64,000 nt of DNA, from contig JACEEZ010022897.1 in assembly GCA_016584305.1 (NCBI GenBank), positions 111,001-175,000 on the forward strand. Direction: 5' to 3'. The stretch's first letter is position 1, and every line of letters starts with the position of its first letter. The notes under the pieces were generated by a model. The model was not told where the DNA came from. It worked only from the letters and a program-made list of their open reading frames with translations, and did not search any database. Shown here piece by piece: positions 35,429 to 46,851 of the stretch. The translations under genes were made by a program, and so were the position numbers. This DNA comes from Chionoecetes opilio. Lineage: Eukaryota; Arthropoda; Malacostraca; Decapoda; Majidae.

Positions 35429-35639
35429 TATAGTATCCTGCTTAGTATAGTATTATAATAGACTTAGTATAGCATGTATGTAGTTTTGCTTTGTTTTTTT
35501 CCTTTTGTTTGTGTTTTTCTCTACAGTAGCAGCCGATGTCGCATAAGATAGGTAACACCTCGAAATAAGTAGCACCTTACCTTACACCCCCACTGTTCCT
35601 TACTTATTTACCAAAAAATAATCCTTTATAAGTGATTAA

Positions 35640-36323
35640 CCCTTTCACGCACACGCGATCGCGTCAAAACGGGCCCGTCTGCAATCTGAGCTTGACGCGA
35701 ATTGCGTCAAAAGTTAAAAATTCGCAAAATATAAAGTATTTATCAGAATTGCGTCAAAATTTTCTGCATCAAAGATCCAACCTAGACCTATAAAATAAAC
35801 TAATTGTCAACTCTCGTGTGAGTGGATGTGAAATGATAAGGGTTTGTGTGTCAGTTTCCACTCAGCAGGCAGCCTGTGTGCGCGAATTGTCGTCCCTTTA
35901 AAACGTTTCCCGAGCTGGCCATAATGGCCATATGAAAATTATAATGGTAGCGTTGGAATCCTCATAAAAATCTGCTTTTATTGGCATATAAACCATAAAA
36001 AGTTGAATCAGGAAGTTTCGAGCTACGAAGTGGTGAATGTAAGTATTTCTTATTTCTCTTTACTCAATTTTTTTTCTGAGTCGGTAAATTCCGCTATTTA
36101 TTTGTATTTCTTGTTATTTTATTCTTTCATAAGGCAGAATAATAATCTCTTGCAAAACCAATGATATATAATAATGCCAGGAAAAAATACACATTGGTGA
36201 AATTGATAACATAAAAAAATTATTCGCCGCACAGTCTGGCCATTTCGCGGGGCCCCTTAGGGAGCATAAGACGGATGTTGCAGTGGACGGAAAAACTTAT
36301 TAAACTTTTTGTGCGTGAGAGGG
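35640..36323. mobile_element. piggyBac-type MITE, TIR CCCTTTCACGCAC
   Basis: TTAA at 35636-35639 precedes CCCTTTCACGCAC; the right end is GTGCGTGAGAGGG. The right TTAA has decayed to TGTG. It is the reverse-orientation sister of 7670-9102 and lacks the Helitron, so it supplies the empty site. Confidence 0.75.
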
Positions 36324-36396
36324 TGTGACGGTGTGTGGTACTGTGGTTTCTGGAGGTACTGGAGGAGACAGGAGAGAAGAGAGGAAGGCATTGCCC

Positions 36397-36470
36397 GGGA
36401 GGCGGGTCACAAACCCTAGGCTAACACCCAGTACCCATTCACTGCTGGGTGGACAGGGGCTTGGGGCATT
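36397..36470 (-). repeat. Truncated SINE-A copy
   Basis: SINE-A body only (gggaggcgggtcacaaacc ... gggtggacaggggcttgggg), joined to a family-C right end at about 36472, the same arrangement as at 5505-5593. Confidence 0.55.
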
Positions 36471-36597
36471 TTCAGGATATTTTTTGGGGAAAAAGTGAGT
36501 CTTATAAGCTGTAAATTACGGTAGGTACACAGCCCTCAAGTTAACCTACAAGGCCTACCATCCCACCCCTGGAGGTCACTGCCTAACAGCGCTGTAG

Positions 36598-36598
<1 letters not shown>

Positions 36599-36646
<48 letters not shown>
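36599..36646. repeat. (CA)n microsatellite
   Basis: About 23 CA units at the end of a SINE-B fragment (36530-36600). Confidence 0.95.
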
Positions 36647-36648
<2 letters not shown>

Positions 36649-36788
36649 ACACACAAAAAAAAAAAACCACTAAATAAGCATTTTTAGTGTTTTCAATACC
36701 CGAGTTTCGCGATCTGCGAGTTTCGCGATCCGCGAGTTTCGCGCTATGCCTCCGGAAGAAAGCAAGCACGAAACTCGGGAGGGTAGTG

Positions 36789-37790
36789 TATACTCTTTTT
36801 ACCATATTTTGGTATTGAGACATAATACATACATAGAAATGCGTCTTTCTGTATCTTTTTATATATTTCGGTATGTTTTCAGGGTTATTTCGGTATGTTT
36901 CGGTATTAAAGAGACCGCTGCCATGGTGAAGTCATTATCAGCTGGATGAGGCAAAAGGGTTTGTTTACATATGGCGCCGAACAAAAGGCTTCCGCTGGGT
37001 GCCTCCCAAGCTCCCAACTCAAGTTCAAGTTTTAGATCGTACTCAACCGTACTCGCGACACACCAAGATTGGACCAAAATTATTTCTTCATACCAACATA
37101 ATTTTGGTATGAAATACCTCGCGAGTAGCCACCTATTAACCTATACCTGGGTAAGGAGTTAAGGCTTAAGGCAATCTAATACCGCTGAGACTTCTCGGTT
37201 TGCCAATGACCTTAAAGGACTTACCACTGCGGCGCTAACACCTTCGTTTGAGTCATTAACGCCACATGCCAGTATGGGTTAACAAGGTAACACCTTTGAT
37301 TGATTGCTTTAACTCTTATGACTTGTCCCAGTGGGTAATTAATTTACCTATATTACCTCAATATAAACTGAATTTGAATTTGCCTACTAACAGCCAAGTA
37401 GGGTTCATTAAATTGCTATGCTTTTCCATGGATGTGGTCACATTCCAATCTTTCATAATTGTTTTCTCAATAGTTCACATATGGCTAATAGCTCAACCAA
37501 AAATAATCAGACCACAGACATGCAGGAGAAAAAATGAACATTTGCTGCAAATATCAATCAACTCATTTTCTGACGCCCGTTTCTAAGAACTTCCCCAGGG
37601 TATAGCCGCGAAAAAGTCTTCTTTTATTCTTGTCCTTGCATGCTCTAACACTCTCATTCTTCTCTCACATACTATATAATTCTGTACTTCCATTATACTA
37701 CTGCAAATAGACTAGAAATAAAAAAAATAAAAATTGTGCGTGCGTGTGCGTGCGCGCACACAAAAACATCCGCCAAATCTTAAGCCGCGG
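36789..37790. other. No gene seen
   Basis: Unassigned intron sequence. A plus-strand 106-codon frame (37266-37586) has no recognisable motif. Confidence 0.4.
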
Positions 37791-37795
37791 CACAA

Positions 37796-38051
37796 AGGGA
37801 TATGTAAGGTAAGGTCTTCAGTGCTTGAGGTGCTTAATGTGTCAGAGGCGATGTGGAGGCTGGCTGACGAAGTGGATGTCACAGAGGAGGTGGAAGATGC
37901 TGCAGAAAACTCTGACATGTGCGCAGGAAGCGCACAATTCGAACTTCAGTTTGGATTATGGATAGTTGTTGAAAAATTTGAACTGAACCTGAAACGGGTC
38001 GAATTATCCGAAGTTTGAATCAAACGGGTTCGAATTAGAGAGGGTTTACTG
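37796..38051. mobile_element. Right end of Tigger family D
   Basis: Carries the conserved acidic piece (VLNVSEAMWRLADEVDVTEE) and ends gagagggtttactg before TA. The left part is absent. Confidence 0.65.
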
Positions 38052-38550
38052 TATATGATAATTTATATAATAGTGTTTTTAAAATACAGTATTATTGGTG
38101 CACACAGTTCAAATAAATTCAGTTATGTATTATGATAGTTTGTATAATTCAGTGTTTCTTAAATACTATTGGCACACACTTAAAATAAAATAACAAGCAT
38201 TTTCTAAGTCCATATTTTTTAATACCATGTGCGTATAGTAGCATATCTATGACCTTACTGATTAATTAGACATTCGCTGGAATGGTCCTCCGCTCGAAAG
38301 GTCGTGTACTCATATTTTGATGTGTTAAGAATGATGGTCACATTAAAAATAGTCAGAAATGCATAATTTGACAGTTATCCCCCCATTATCCCCGCTTTAG
38401 GTTAGGCTACCCAACCAACGTCCAGGTTAGGTTAGCGAACTAGCGGTCTTAGGGAGCGTAGCCAAGGCCGTCTCAATCTATAAAGGCCTGCGCCTGAGAT
38501 TGATGACGTCACGGACGGCGTCTGTACGAGGCCACCGAGATGACAAGTTT
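38052..38550. other. No gene seen
   Basis: AT-rich. Near 38400 there are a few TTAGG-like words ('aggttaggct', 'aggttaggttag'). A TGACGTCA word at about 38503 lies just outside the foldback array. Confidence 0.4.
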
Positions 38551-39455
38551 ACCTACCTAATTATATGTTTATCAGTATAAAAGATATATTGTTATCTTCG
38601 GAAATGTTTGTTCTATAATATTATCAAACAAAAACCCGTAAAACACATTAAAGAAATGCCATTATGAGACTCTCAAGAAATATGCATGAACTTAAACTCT
38701 TCGCCATTTAATATTTTTCTCGAAAACATTTTACATGGAGAATATCAATAGAAGCGGAATTTAATTCGCTTTCCATTGCTATATTTTGTTTTCTGATAAA
38801 TGAATTAGCAGCATGCATAAATTAGCGTTAACTAAATACATAACATCATGAAATCGGGTAATTTCGTACCTAATATATGTTTATCAGTATAAAAGATATA
38901 TTGTTATCTTCGGAAATGTTTGTTCTATAATATTATCAAATAAAAAACCGTAAAACAGACTAAAGAAAGGCCATTATGAGACTCACAAGAAATATGTATG
39001 AACTTTAACTCTTCGCCATTTAATATTTTGCTCAAAAACATTTTACATGGAGAATATCAATAGAAGCGGAATTTAATTAGCTTTCCATTGCTATATTTCG
39101 TTTTTTGATAAATGAATTAGAACCATACATAAATTAGCGTTAACTAACAAAAAAGGTCATGAAATCGGGTAATTTATCCCGTTTGATGATGTTATTTATT
39201 TAGTTAACGCTAATGTATGTATGATTCTAATTCATTTATCAGAAAACAAAATATAACAATGGAAAGCTAATTAAATTCCGCTTCTATTGGTATTCACCAT
39301 GTAAAATGTTTGCGAGTAAAATATTAAATGGCGAAGAGTTTAAGTTCATGCATATTTCTTGAGAGTCTCATAATGGCATTTCTTTAGTGTGTTTTACGGT
39401 TTTTTATTTGATAATATTATAGAACAAACATTTCCAAAGATAACAGTATATCTTA
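38551..39455. repeat. Foldback/satellite family: two direct units and one inverted
   Basis: Unit of about 310 bp running 'atgtttatcagtataaaaga' to 'catgaaatcgggtaatt'. Two copies are head to tail (about 38565-38865 and 38878-39180) and a third is inverted (about 39181-39455). Related copies are at 30781-31020, 43013-43712 and, in degraded sequence, 58890-59150. Non-coding. Confidence 0.75.
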
Positions 39456-39967
39456 TACCGCCCGTACATCCTCACATGCTGAAAGTTCGGCTCCTACTGA
39501 CTCGCGGAGCAGACTCAGCTCGTGACGTCACGTCCATCCCGCGCTCCCAGACTCAGGCTTTTACATAGAGAAGGCTTTGGCGTAGCCCACTTAGTTATGT
39601 CAGGTTATGTAACCAATGTCCACGTATTTTATCAAACTGCAGCTTTACCATTGTAGTTGAAGATTCAATTAGAGATTTTCCAGAAATAGGTAAGTAATTC
39701 CCGTAGACTTTATCGGTAATATATATTTTCCTATTTTCGGCCTTACATATGTCATCCCAGTGTGTTTTCCGGATATATATTTACGTCATCCACATAATAT
39801 ACTATCAGTACAAAACTCGTTCTGCTCTCCCCACCCAAAACCACGCATTCCCGACGGGTTCCCAGGTTTGTTATGGAGGGGGGGATAACTGCAAAATGAG
39901 GCATTTCCGACGATTTTCTATGTGGCCAATAATCTTAACACATCAAAATATATGTGAAAAGAGTATG
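39456..39967. other. No gene seen
   Basis: Unassigned. It includes another TGACGTCA word near 39521 in a GC-rich context, again next to a foldback unit. Confidence 0.4.
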
Positions 39968-40232
39968 GTAAATTTCCAGTTTGACACCGAATTCACTTTG
40001 GTGGACTAAACTATTTCTTTCTGGTTAGTTTTGATGTGTTTTGAATTAATCTGCTAACCGTTTGTCGCAAATCACTTTTTGTGTGCGTGTGATTTGCGAC
40101 AAAAATTATTTGTGAGAAACAAATTGAACCTAACCGAACCTATACCTTGGAAAAAAAAGGGATTTGCAATAGAAACGGTTAGCAGATTGATTCAAAACAC
40201 ATCAAAACACACCAGAAAAAATAGATTAGTTT
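39968..40232. mobile_element. Palindromic MITE, family I
   Basis: Inverted arms of about 75-90 bp ('ggttagttttgatgtgtttt', 'ctgctaaccgttt') around a short core. A second copy is at 44456-44822, whose core contains poly-T, CCTAA words and poly-A. Confidence 0.65.
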
Positions 40233-40449
40233 TATCGCCCCTGCCATATCTCGCTTACTACCTTATGAAGGACTGATCTTTTGTCATACACGTCTTCTAC
40301 TAACCTTCCAACCTTTTGGCAAGCTGTTATTTCGATCAAAATCACGGACAAAAATGATCTAATAAGAATAAATAGGTGCAACTCCGCCGTTGCCATCAGC
40401 AGTCAGAGACCGCGGGCCAAGCCCTCCCTCAGGTATATCAGCCACATTT

Positions 40450-41084
40450 CCGGTTATCATTTGACTCAAACCAACCTTTTCCAAAACCTTGCACAACAAA
40501 CATTTTCTCTGTTTACTCTATCAAAACTTTCTCATGTCTAAGAACCCAAAGTACAGTGTCCTTCCAACCCTTTTTTTCTTTTCAATTAGTTCATTCACCA
40601 CAAACATGTTGTCCTCTGCTCTCCTATCCACACGAAAACCATTTTGCTCCTCACCTAACACCATAGCTCTCTCCAACCATTTATAGAACCTTACATTCAA
40701 CACTGCCCTAAAAAGTTTACCTACTGTATTCATTAGGGCAATTGGTCTATAGTTCTTCAACTCACTCTTACTATTGTATCCTCCTTTATGCAACAGTCAC
40801 TCTACATTTATTCCATTTTCTTCTTACCACACACGGCTCAATAGGTAAGTCATTCTATCAATCACCACCTCACCTCCATTCTTGTACATCTCATATGGTA
40901 TTTCATCCGGGCCTGCTGCTTTTTCCTTTTTCTGCTTCCTAACACATTTTTCTACTTCATCCCTGCTAATCCATTCATTCAGCTCTTCCGCATCTTTTCT
41001 TTCCAACGTTACACATTCTGGTCTTACATCAAAAATTTCACCCATGCCTCCAATGTCTTCCCAAAAGTTTTTAAATAGAACCAT
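40450..41084 (-). pseudogene. LINE reverse transcriptase N-terminal fragment
   Basis: Minus-strand frames 41084-40824 and 40793-40521 give ERKDAEELNEWISRDEVEKC, KEKAAGPDEIPYEMYKNGGE, then LKNYRPIALMNTVGKLF, LGEEQNGFRVDRRAEDN and RTLYFGFLDMRKF. These are the fingers of a LINE RT (KAxGPDEIP, NYRPIxLMN, QxGFRxxRxxxD). The frame breaks at the first catalytic box (FGFLDMRKF) and continues as YDRVNRE-like sequence in another frame. The 5' end abuts a foldback element at 41085. Confidence 0.75.
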
Positions 41085-42167
41085 TCGACCACAGGTGTCC
41101 TACAACATTCTACTAAATACTGTAAAGGAATGCTTCAAGGCAGGTGTATGGGTTAATATTACCTTCATGCATGCAAGGAGAAGGTAATATTAACCCATGC
41201 ACCCGCCTTGAAGCATTCCTCTACAGTATTTAGTAATGTTGTAGGACACCTGTGGTCGAATGCTTCTATTTTGCCAACAATCCTCATTATAACGCCATGA
41301 ATAATGTAAAACTCGTATATTTTAATTTTGCATAAACCTGTTGACCATGACACACTTAATTGTAGCTGGTTTGGTAGGGAATAATGGAAAATAAGTCAAG
41401 CCTGACACCCAGTGATGCCAACCCCAAAAATGTCTTCGCCCTACACAGACAATGAAAACGCCCTACATTTCCCTTCATCGCCCTACGGCTCAAGATGAAA
41501 ATCGACATTTGTCAATATAACTGTTTCCATAATCTTTGTATCATATAAATTATAATAACATACAACAGTGCAACGCATGCTGTTCTTTATACGGATATTT
41601 TTGTAATGAAACACCGGTAAAATATACCTTATTGCAGCGTACCGTACCACTCAATGATACGCAACGATGATTATGATACGAAATGCAAGTAGTGGATACC
41701 CACCTTCAACAGTTCCACATAGGACGGCAACATACTCCCGTCATCTAGCTAGACCTGTCATATCCCTGTTCATGCTTACAGCAACACCAGCGGCCCAGCA
41801 GCTGATGCGATAAATCAGCTGCCAGAGTCACTCATTAGTTATCATTTAACCCAATTTTCAAGGGGGTAATAAAAAATGTTCATTGATTAAAAACTACTAT
41901 TTTTTTTCTTCACATATTTCCTGCCGCTTATATGATTTATCTTTTGCTGCAAAGTATATATTATATAACTCAAACAAAAAATTCAAAATTGCCCTACGTT
42001 TAGCTCAGTTTCTGTAAAATCGCCCTACGGCCCTACAAGCCAAGATATGATGCTGAAACGCCCTACGGTTGGCAACACTGACACCCCGAGACCCGACATC
42101 CTGAGCTGACGGAAGGTTCGCAGACGGCCACCAGATGGCAGATCGAGCTCACTGTTATAGTCTATTG
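41085..42167. mobile_element. Broken member of the 645-bp foldback family
   Basis: Contains the hairpin centre (about 41085-41255) and the whole right arm to 'gagctcactgttatagtctatt'. Most of the left arm is missing at the LINE junction. The right arm is split by a nested element at 41410-42080. Confidence 0.75.
41410..42080. mobile_element. Non-autonomous DNA element, TIR CAGTGWTGCCAACC, 5-bp TSD
   Basis: Ends CAGTGATGCCAACC and GGTTGGCAACACTG, flanked by ACACC on both sides (41405-41409, 42081-42085). The uninterrupted foldback arm at 27165-27190 shows the empty site. 'cgccctac' motifs recur near both ends. The superfamily is uncertain; a 5-bp duplication does not fit hAT or Tigger. Confidence 0.7.
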
Positions 42168-43012
42168 CGCCATGGGAAATGGGGTTCAAGACTCAGAATG
42201 AGAAGATCTACACTATGAAACAGGTTAGAATTTTCAGGCTCGATGATGACCTAAATCATAATAATACTGAATATTTTTGACCTCGTACTTAATTACTGAT
42301 TGAAAGCACCAATTTACCAAAACATCTTAGATTTCCGAAAGTACCGTAGATAACACTTAAGACGCCAGGACGTATATACAGTCAAACCTCGATATAACGG
42401 ACTTCGGATATAACGGACTCCATTTGAGTGACTTTTTTTTTTTTAATTGTATTATTTTCTCATTTTACTTTGGAATGCTTGGGTTTTAAGGAGTTTTGAT
42501 GTATCACATATTAAGATATAATATTATAAGGAAGGAGCCTGTGTTGCTAGTGATTTAGTGGTACACGTAGAAGGTGTGTATTGTTTAAAATAGTGAATAT
42601 TAGTGTTATGGCGTGGCCGTTGCTACATCTCCCTGTCACCTCAACACCCTACATCACCTTTATCTAAGGTGACACGCAATGCTACACTGACCTAAATAGA
42701 GACACGTGTATAGAACTGCACTTCACAATCATATAATATATATAATAATCAGCATTAGTCATGATAATAAGCAATACCTGGAAAGCCACAGGCTGAATTC
42801 TGCCTCGTTGTAATTTGTTTACCTTTCACTAGAGCTTGAGCTTGACTAGCTACACGGTCTGGTTGTGTTTGTGATTATTTCTCATTTATTTCACGTGTAG
42901 GAGCGGACCAAATTCAGCATGTAGTGCCAGTCACTGTTTACCTCCCAACATAGCTACACGGTCTGGTTGTGTTTGTGATTATTTCTCATTTATTTCACAA
43001 TTTTTCCGTATA
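42168..43012. other. No gene seen; single Tigger-type terminus
   Basis: A TA followed by CAGTCAAACCTCGATATAAC (42379) looks like a Tigger-type end without a partner. 'agctacacggtctggttgtg' occurs twice (about 42849 and 42952), a direct repeat of about 100-bp spacing. Confidence 0.45.
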
Positions 43013-43712
43013 TTTCCTTTTCTGATAAATTAATTAGAACCATGCATAAATTAGCGTTAACTAAATAAATAACATCATGAAATCTGGGAAATTAACCGAT
43101 TTCATGATGTTATTTATTTAGTTAACGCTAATTTATGCAGTTCTAATTTATTTATCAGAAAAGGAAATATATCAATGGAAAGCTAATGAAATTCCGCTTC
43201 TATTGATATTCTCCATGTAAAAAGTTTTTTCACAAAATATTAAATGGCGAAAAGTTTAAGTTCATGCATATTTCTTGAAAGTCTCATAATGGCATTTCTT
43301 TAATGTGTTTTACGGTTTTTTATTTGATAATATTATAGAACAAACATTTCCGAAGATAACAGTATATATTTTATACTGATAAACATATATTAGGTAGGAA
43401 ATTACCCGATTTCATGATTTTTTATATTTAGTTAACGCTAATTTATGCATGCCACTAATTCATTTATCACTAAACGAAATATATCAATGGAAAGCTAATT
43501 AAACTCCGCTTCTATTGATATTCTCCATGTAAAATGTTTGCGAGCAAAATATTAAATGGCGAAGAGTTTAAGTTAATGCATATTTCTTGAAAGTCTCATA
43601 ATGGCCTTTTCTTTGTGTGTTTTACGGTTTTTTATTTGATAATATAATAGAACAAACATTTCCGAAGATAACAGTATATCTTTCATACTGATAAACATTA
43701 TATTAGGTAGGT
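43013..43712. repeat. Foldback/satellite family, second array
   Basis: A short inverted piece (43013-43095) is followed by two full units (about 43097-43395 and 43400-43712) in the orientation opposite to 38551-39180. The outer end 'taggtaggtaaacttg' is the inverse of 'caagtttacctaccta' at 38546. Confidence 0.7.
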
Positions 43713-44013
43713 AAACTTGTACGGGGAGCGGAGCGGGTGGTATCCTTATGGTGTGACGTCACGGGCGATCCACCAGGCCTTGTCTCTCGGTGGTCTCGAA
43801 TAAGGCCCCGATTAAGTCTATAAACTAGGGAAATTTCCCTAATTTAGTGATTTTTTGGGGGAGGGCCATATTTCCCATATGTGTGTGCTCCCCCACTCAA
43901 AAACCCTGGTTTCCCACCATGTCCCCAAGCTTGTTGGCTATAAGAAGAAGATAGGAGGTTGAGCCTTTATTCTAAAGATGAAAAAACTCTACAGACCTAA
44001 ACTAGCACCCCTC

Positions 44014-44048
44014 CTCGAGCCCCTCGTGCTGTGCACGAGGGGCTCGAG
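44014..44048. repeat. Perfect 16-bp hairpin
   Basis: CTCGAGCCCCTCGTGC, a 3-base loop TGT, then its exact complement. It lies immediately before the CCTAA block. It is stable, but no function can be assigned. Confidence 0.8.
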
Positions 44049-44049
44049 T

Positions 44050-44124
44050 CCTAACCTAACCTGCCCTAACCTAACCTAACCTGACCTGACCTGACCTGAC
44101 TTAACCTACTCTACTCTAACCTAA
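44050..44124. repeat. Interstitial CCTAA (arthropod telomere-type) repeat
   Basis: About a dozen CCTAA-related words, several perfect ('cctaacctaac'), the others CCTGA or CTCTA variants. TTAGG/CCTAA is the usual arthropod telomere unit. Shorter blocks are at about 44615-44695, 55957-55970 and 56998-57043. Confidence 0.6.
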
Positions 44125-44455
44125 CGGGGGGGCTCCGCCCCCCCTCGACCCCCCTAGGTTATACCTACTACTTAGATACGCACTACTTTCTCAAACTCGT
44201 CATCCATTGCGCATCTCGCTGGACTTAGTTTTTCTCAAGAACCTGAAATTTAATATCGGTCATGTAGGCAAAGTAAGGATCGGCACTCATTAAAATCTAA
44301 ACAGATGTGTTAAGGACAGTATAAGTATAATACGTAGAGCCAACATTTGGGTCAGCTTAGCGTGGAGCCCTTGTTCTTAAGATTTTCCATAGGGGCTATC
44401 TGGGGAGTCTGTGCCATTCTGTGTCTTCATCTGTATCATATTATGGCTATAAATG

Positions 44456-44557
44456 GTAAATTTCCAGATTGACACCGAACTTCCTTTGGTGAACGAAACT
44501 ATTTTTTTCTGGTGAGATTTGATGTGCTTTGAATGAATCTGCTAACAGTTTCTGTCG

Positions 44558-44591
<34 letters not shown>

Positions 44592-44697
44592 AACAAAAAT
44601 GTCAAAACAAATTAAACCTAACTTAACCTTTACCTAACATAACCTATATCAAACCTAACCTAACCTATAGCTAACCTAACCTAACCTTTACCAAGCG

Positions 44698-44729
<32 letters not shown>

Positions 44730-44822
44730 GACAAACAGTTAGCAGATTCATTCAAAGCATATCAAAACTCACCAGAAAAAAATAGCTTCGTCCACCAAAG
44801 CGAATTCGGTGTTCATCTGGAA
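44456..44822. mobile_element. Palindromic MITE, family I, with poly-T/poly-A core
   Basis: Arms match 39968-40232 ('tctggtgagatttgatgtgc' and inverse). The core holds about 33 T, CCTAA-like words, then about 28 A. Confidence 0.65.
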
Positions 44823-45105
44823 TCTAATATACTATAGGAGTAGCCGTGTGTCTGTCTGTCTGTCTGTCTGTCTGTTTTGGGTAGCCGAAACTGTAAATTC
44901 AATTTTGATGAGAGTTGGGTAAAAAAAATCGCTAAAAAATTGTAGGTGGTAAGCGACTTGGTTCTATGTCGATTGAATAATTTTGAATGGGGGGTTTGGG
45001 CTAAAAACACGTTTCAGCGATTAGATTATTGGAATAAACTCTGCGGTAACGTCTTGCCGCATTCCACTAATTCTGTAGACTCATGGACTTACCGTTTGTG
45101 GGCGT
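44823..45105. other. Possible Helitron-like 5' end, no gene seen
   Basis: 'tctaatatactataggagta' followed by 'gtgtctgtctgtctg' resembles the start of a Helitron-type element. A degraded second copy starts at about 58300 ('actaatatacttaggagtag'). No 3' hairpin plus CTAG partner was found. Confidence 0.3.
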
Positions 45106-45589
45106 GTGTGTGTGTGTATTTACCTAGTTGTAACATACAGGAAAAGAGCTAAGCTCGTACTGTCCCGTCTCCAAATCTACTATTATCCAGTTTGCCTTTT
45201 AAGTCCTGAATACTTCTTGCATTAATCCCCTTTTGCCCTCAAGGTTGTTCCAGGCTTCTATGCTTCTATACGGGAAGTGTATTTTTTTTTATCCCCTTTC
45301 ATGTTGCCTTTCAATTTCTTCTCATGACCTTTTATTCTGGTCCCACACAAACAGATCATTTCTATTTCTATCAATTTTTCCAGACCCTTGATGCTCTATA
45401 CACGCTATAAAATCTCCCTTCTCTTCTTTCTCAAGGTGGAGTTTTAGTCTGAAGTCCTTTTTTCAAAAAAATATTCTAAATCTTCCAGGACCTTGTGGGA
45501 AAATTAAAAATTTAAAACCTGGGAAATTTTTAAAATGTGGGCAAAGAAGGGATGAAAAAACCAAAAAAGGGAAAGTTTATTTTTTCCAG
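45106..45589 (-). repeat. CR1-type LINE 3' end
   Basis: Minus-strand LINE terminus with 'ctaggtaaatac' tail, C-terminal coding IEAWNNLEGKRINARSIQDL and KGKLDNSRFGDG. From about 45440 the sequence becomes erratic (homopolymer expansions), marking the start of the error-rich block. Confidence 0.65.
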
Positions 45590-46410
45590 GGCCTTTTTAT
45601 AATTTTAACCCCTTTTTTAGCGTTGTTTTATGCTTTGTATTTTGGGGAGTATATGGGGTTTTAAAAATTTCACTATGCGTTTTTTTTCCGGGCGAGGGAC
45701 GACGTAGGGAGGAACTCGGTAAATTAAACATTTAAATGGCGACTTTATTGTTGGTGGCCACTCGGGTAAATTTTTTAAAAAATTTTTTGTTCATTTAACC
45801 CATCCCTATGACACAGATGAAGACAAAATGACACAGACTCTCCGGGAAAACCCCCTTCAAAACTTTCCTAAAAACCATGAAATGTGGGAAAATGTAAGTA
45901 TTAACGCCCCCACACGTCTGTAAAAAAAAAAAAAGGGTTGCCGGGGGCGACTTTACTGTTATCTAGGGTTTGTGGAGGGGGAAAAAGCCAAAAATATTTT
46001 TATATGTCTTGAAACTTTTTTATTTTGTGCAAAAGGTTGGGAAAAAATCAAAGATAGCTTTTAAAAAACGATGGGATGTTTTTAAAAAAGGGGAAATCTT
46101 TTTAACGGGATTAATTTAGGGTTGTAGTTTGCTAGTGGACGCAGTTTAGTAAATACTAAACAGCGTCCACTAGCATCTAAAACCCCTAAATGATCATTTT
46201 TTAATGTATTTCCTATTTAAAAACACACCCTCACGCTTTTTACAGCATATCTGTTTTTTTTCGCTTTCGTACCAATTCCCCAAAACCGATCAGGGGTCTA
46301 GGGGGACGGAAAAGCCAAAAAATTTTTTTATATGTCCTGTACTCTTTTTTTGTCCCAGGATGTTGGGAAAAAATCACAGATATGCTGAAAAAAGCGATGA
46401 GGATGTGTCA
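45590..46410. repeat. Left inverted arm and palindromic MITE copies (noisy)
   Basis: About 45590-46270 is the inverse of 52290-52985: 'agcgttgttttatgctttgt', 'ggcgactttattgttggtgg', 'ggcgactttactgttatc', then a palindrome centred near 46145 (gcgtccactag). A second partial palindrome unit follows to about 46410. Base-level detail is unreliable here. Confidence 0.55.
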
Positions 46411-46739
46411 ACTTCCCCGAGGGGAGAGAGAGAGGGGGAGAGAGGGAAGAGGGGGAAGAGAGGGGAAGAAAAGAGAGAGAGGAGTTTTGATTTGGACTTT
46501 TGGCCCTTTGATGACATGGGGGGGCCCGTTGCTTCCCCGCTTTTGGAACCCCGTTTGTGGGGGGGAAATTTAGAAAGGGTTTAACCCTTTACAAAGAAAA
46601 AGTTTAAAAACTGACTTCTAAGGGGAAACCCCATACTTGGTTCTCTTCCACAGTGCAGTGTGTGGGGAAAAGGCAGATTGTGTTATTTACATCCCTACAC
46701 ATGATATGATGTGTCGATGACTTTGAAACGACACTAGTA

Positions 46740-46814
46740 CACAAAAAAACCTCGATTTCCCGGACTAATGGGGGGGAGAACGGGTGGGGAAAACCGCAAA
46801 AGCCCGGGAATCGA

Positions 46815-46851
<37 letters not shown>

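Larger units (their letters stand above)
33743..36788. mobile_element. Tigger-type element, family F, with many insertions
   Basis: The ends CACTACCCTCCCGAGTTTC and GAAACTCGGGAGGGTAGTG are inverted, with TA on both sides. 'gagtttcgcg' motifs repeat just inside each end. Nested inside are a SINE-B, a LINE, a piggyBac MITE, a SINE-A fragment, a family-C right end (about 36472-36525) and a (CA)n run (36599-36646). It encodes nothing of its own that I can see. Confidence 0.65.
43713..44345. repeat. Interspersed repeat, clean copy, with CCTAA block
   Basis: The sequence from about 43830 to 44345 ('ttcccatatgtg', 'ccccaagcttgttggctata', 'cttagtttttctcaagaacc') recurs in degraded form at 56660-57200. 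It contains the hairpin and telomere-like block listed separately. No coding potential. Confidence 0.6.

Noticed and set aside
44050..44124. True telomere
   Set aside because: Degenerate, short and internal; a degraded copy of the same unit lies at 57 kb, so it is an interstitial repeat.
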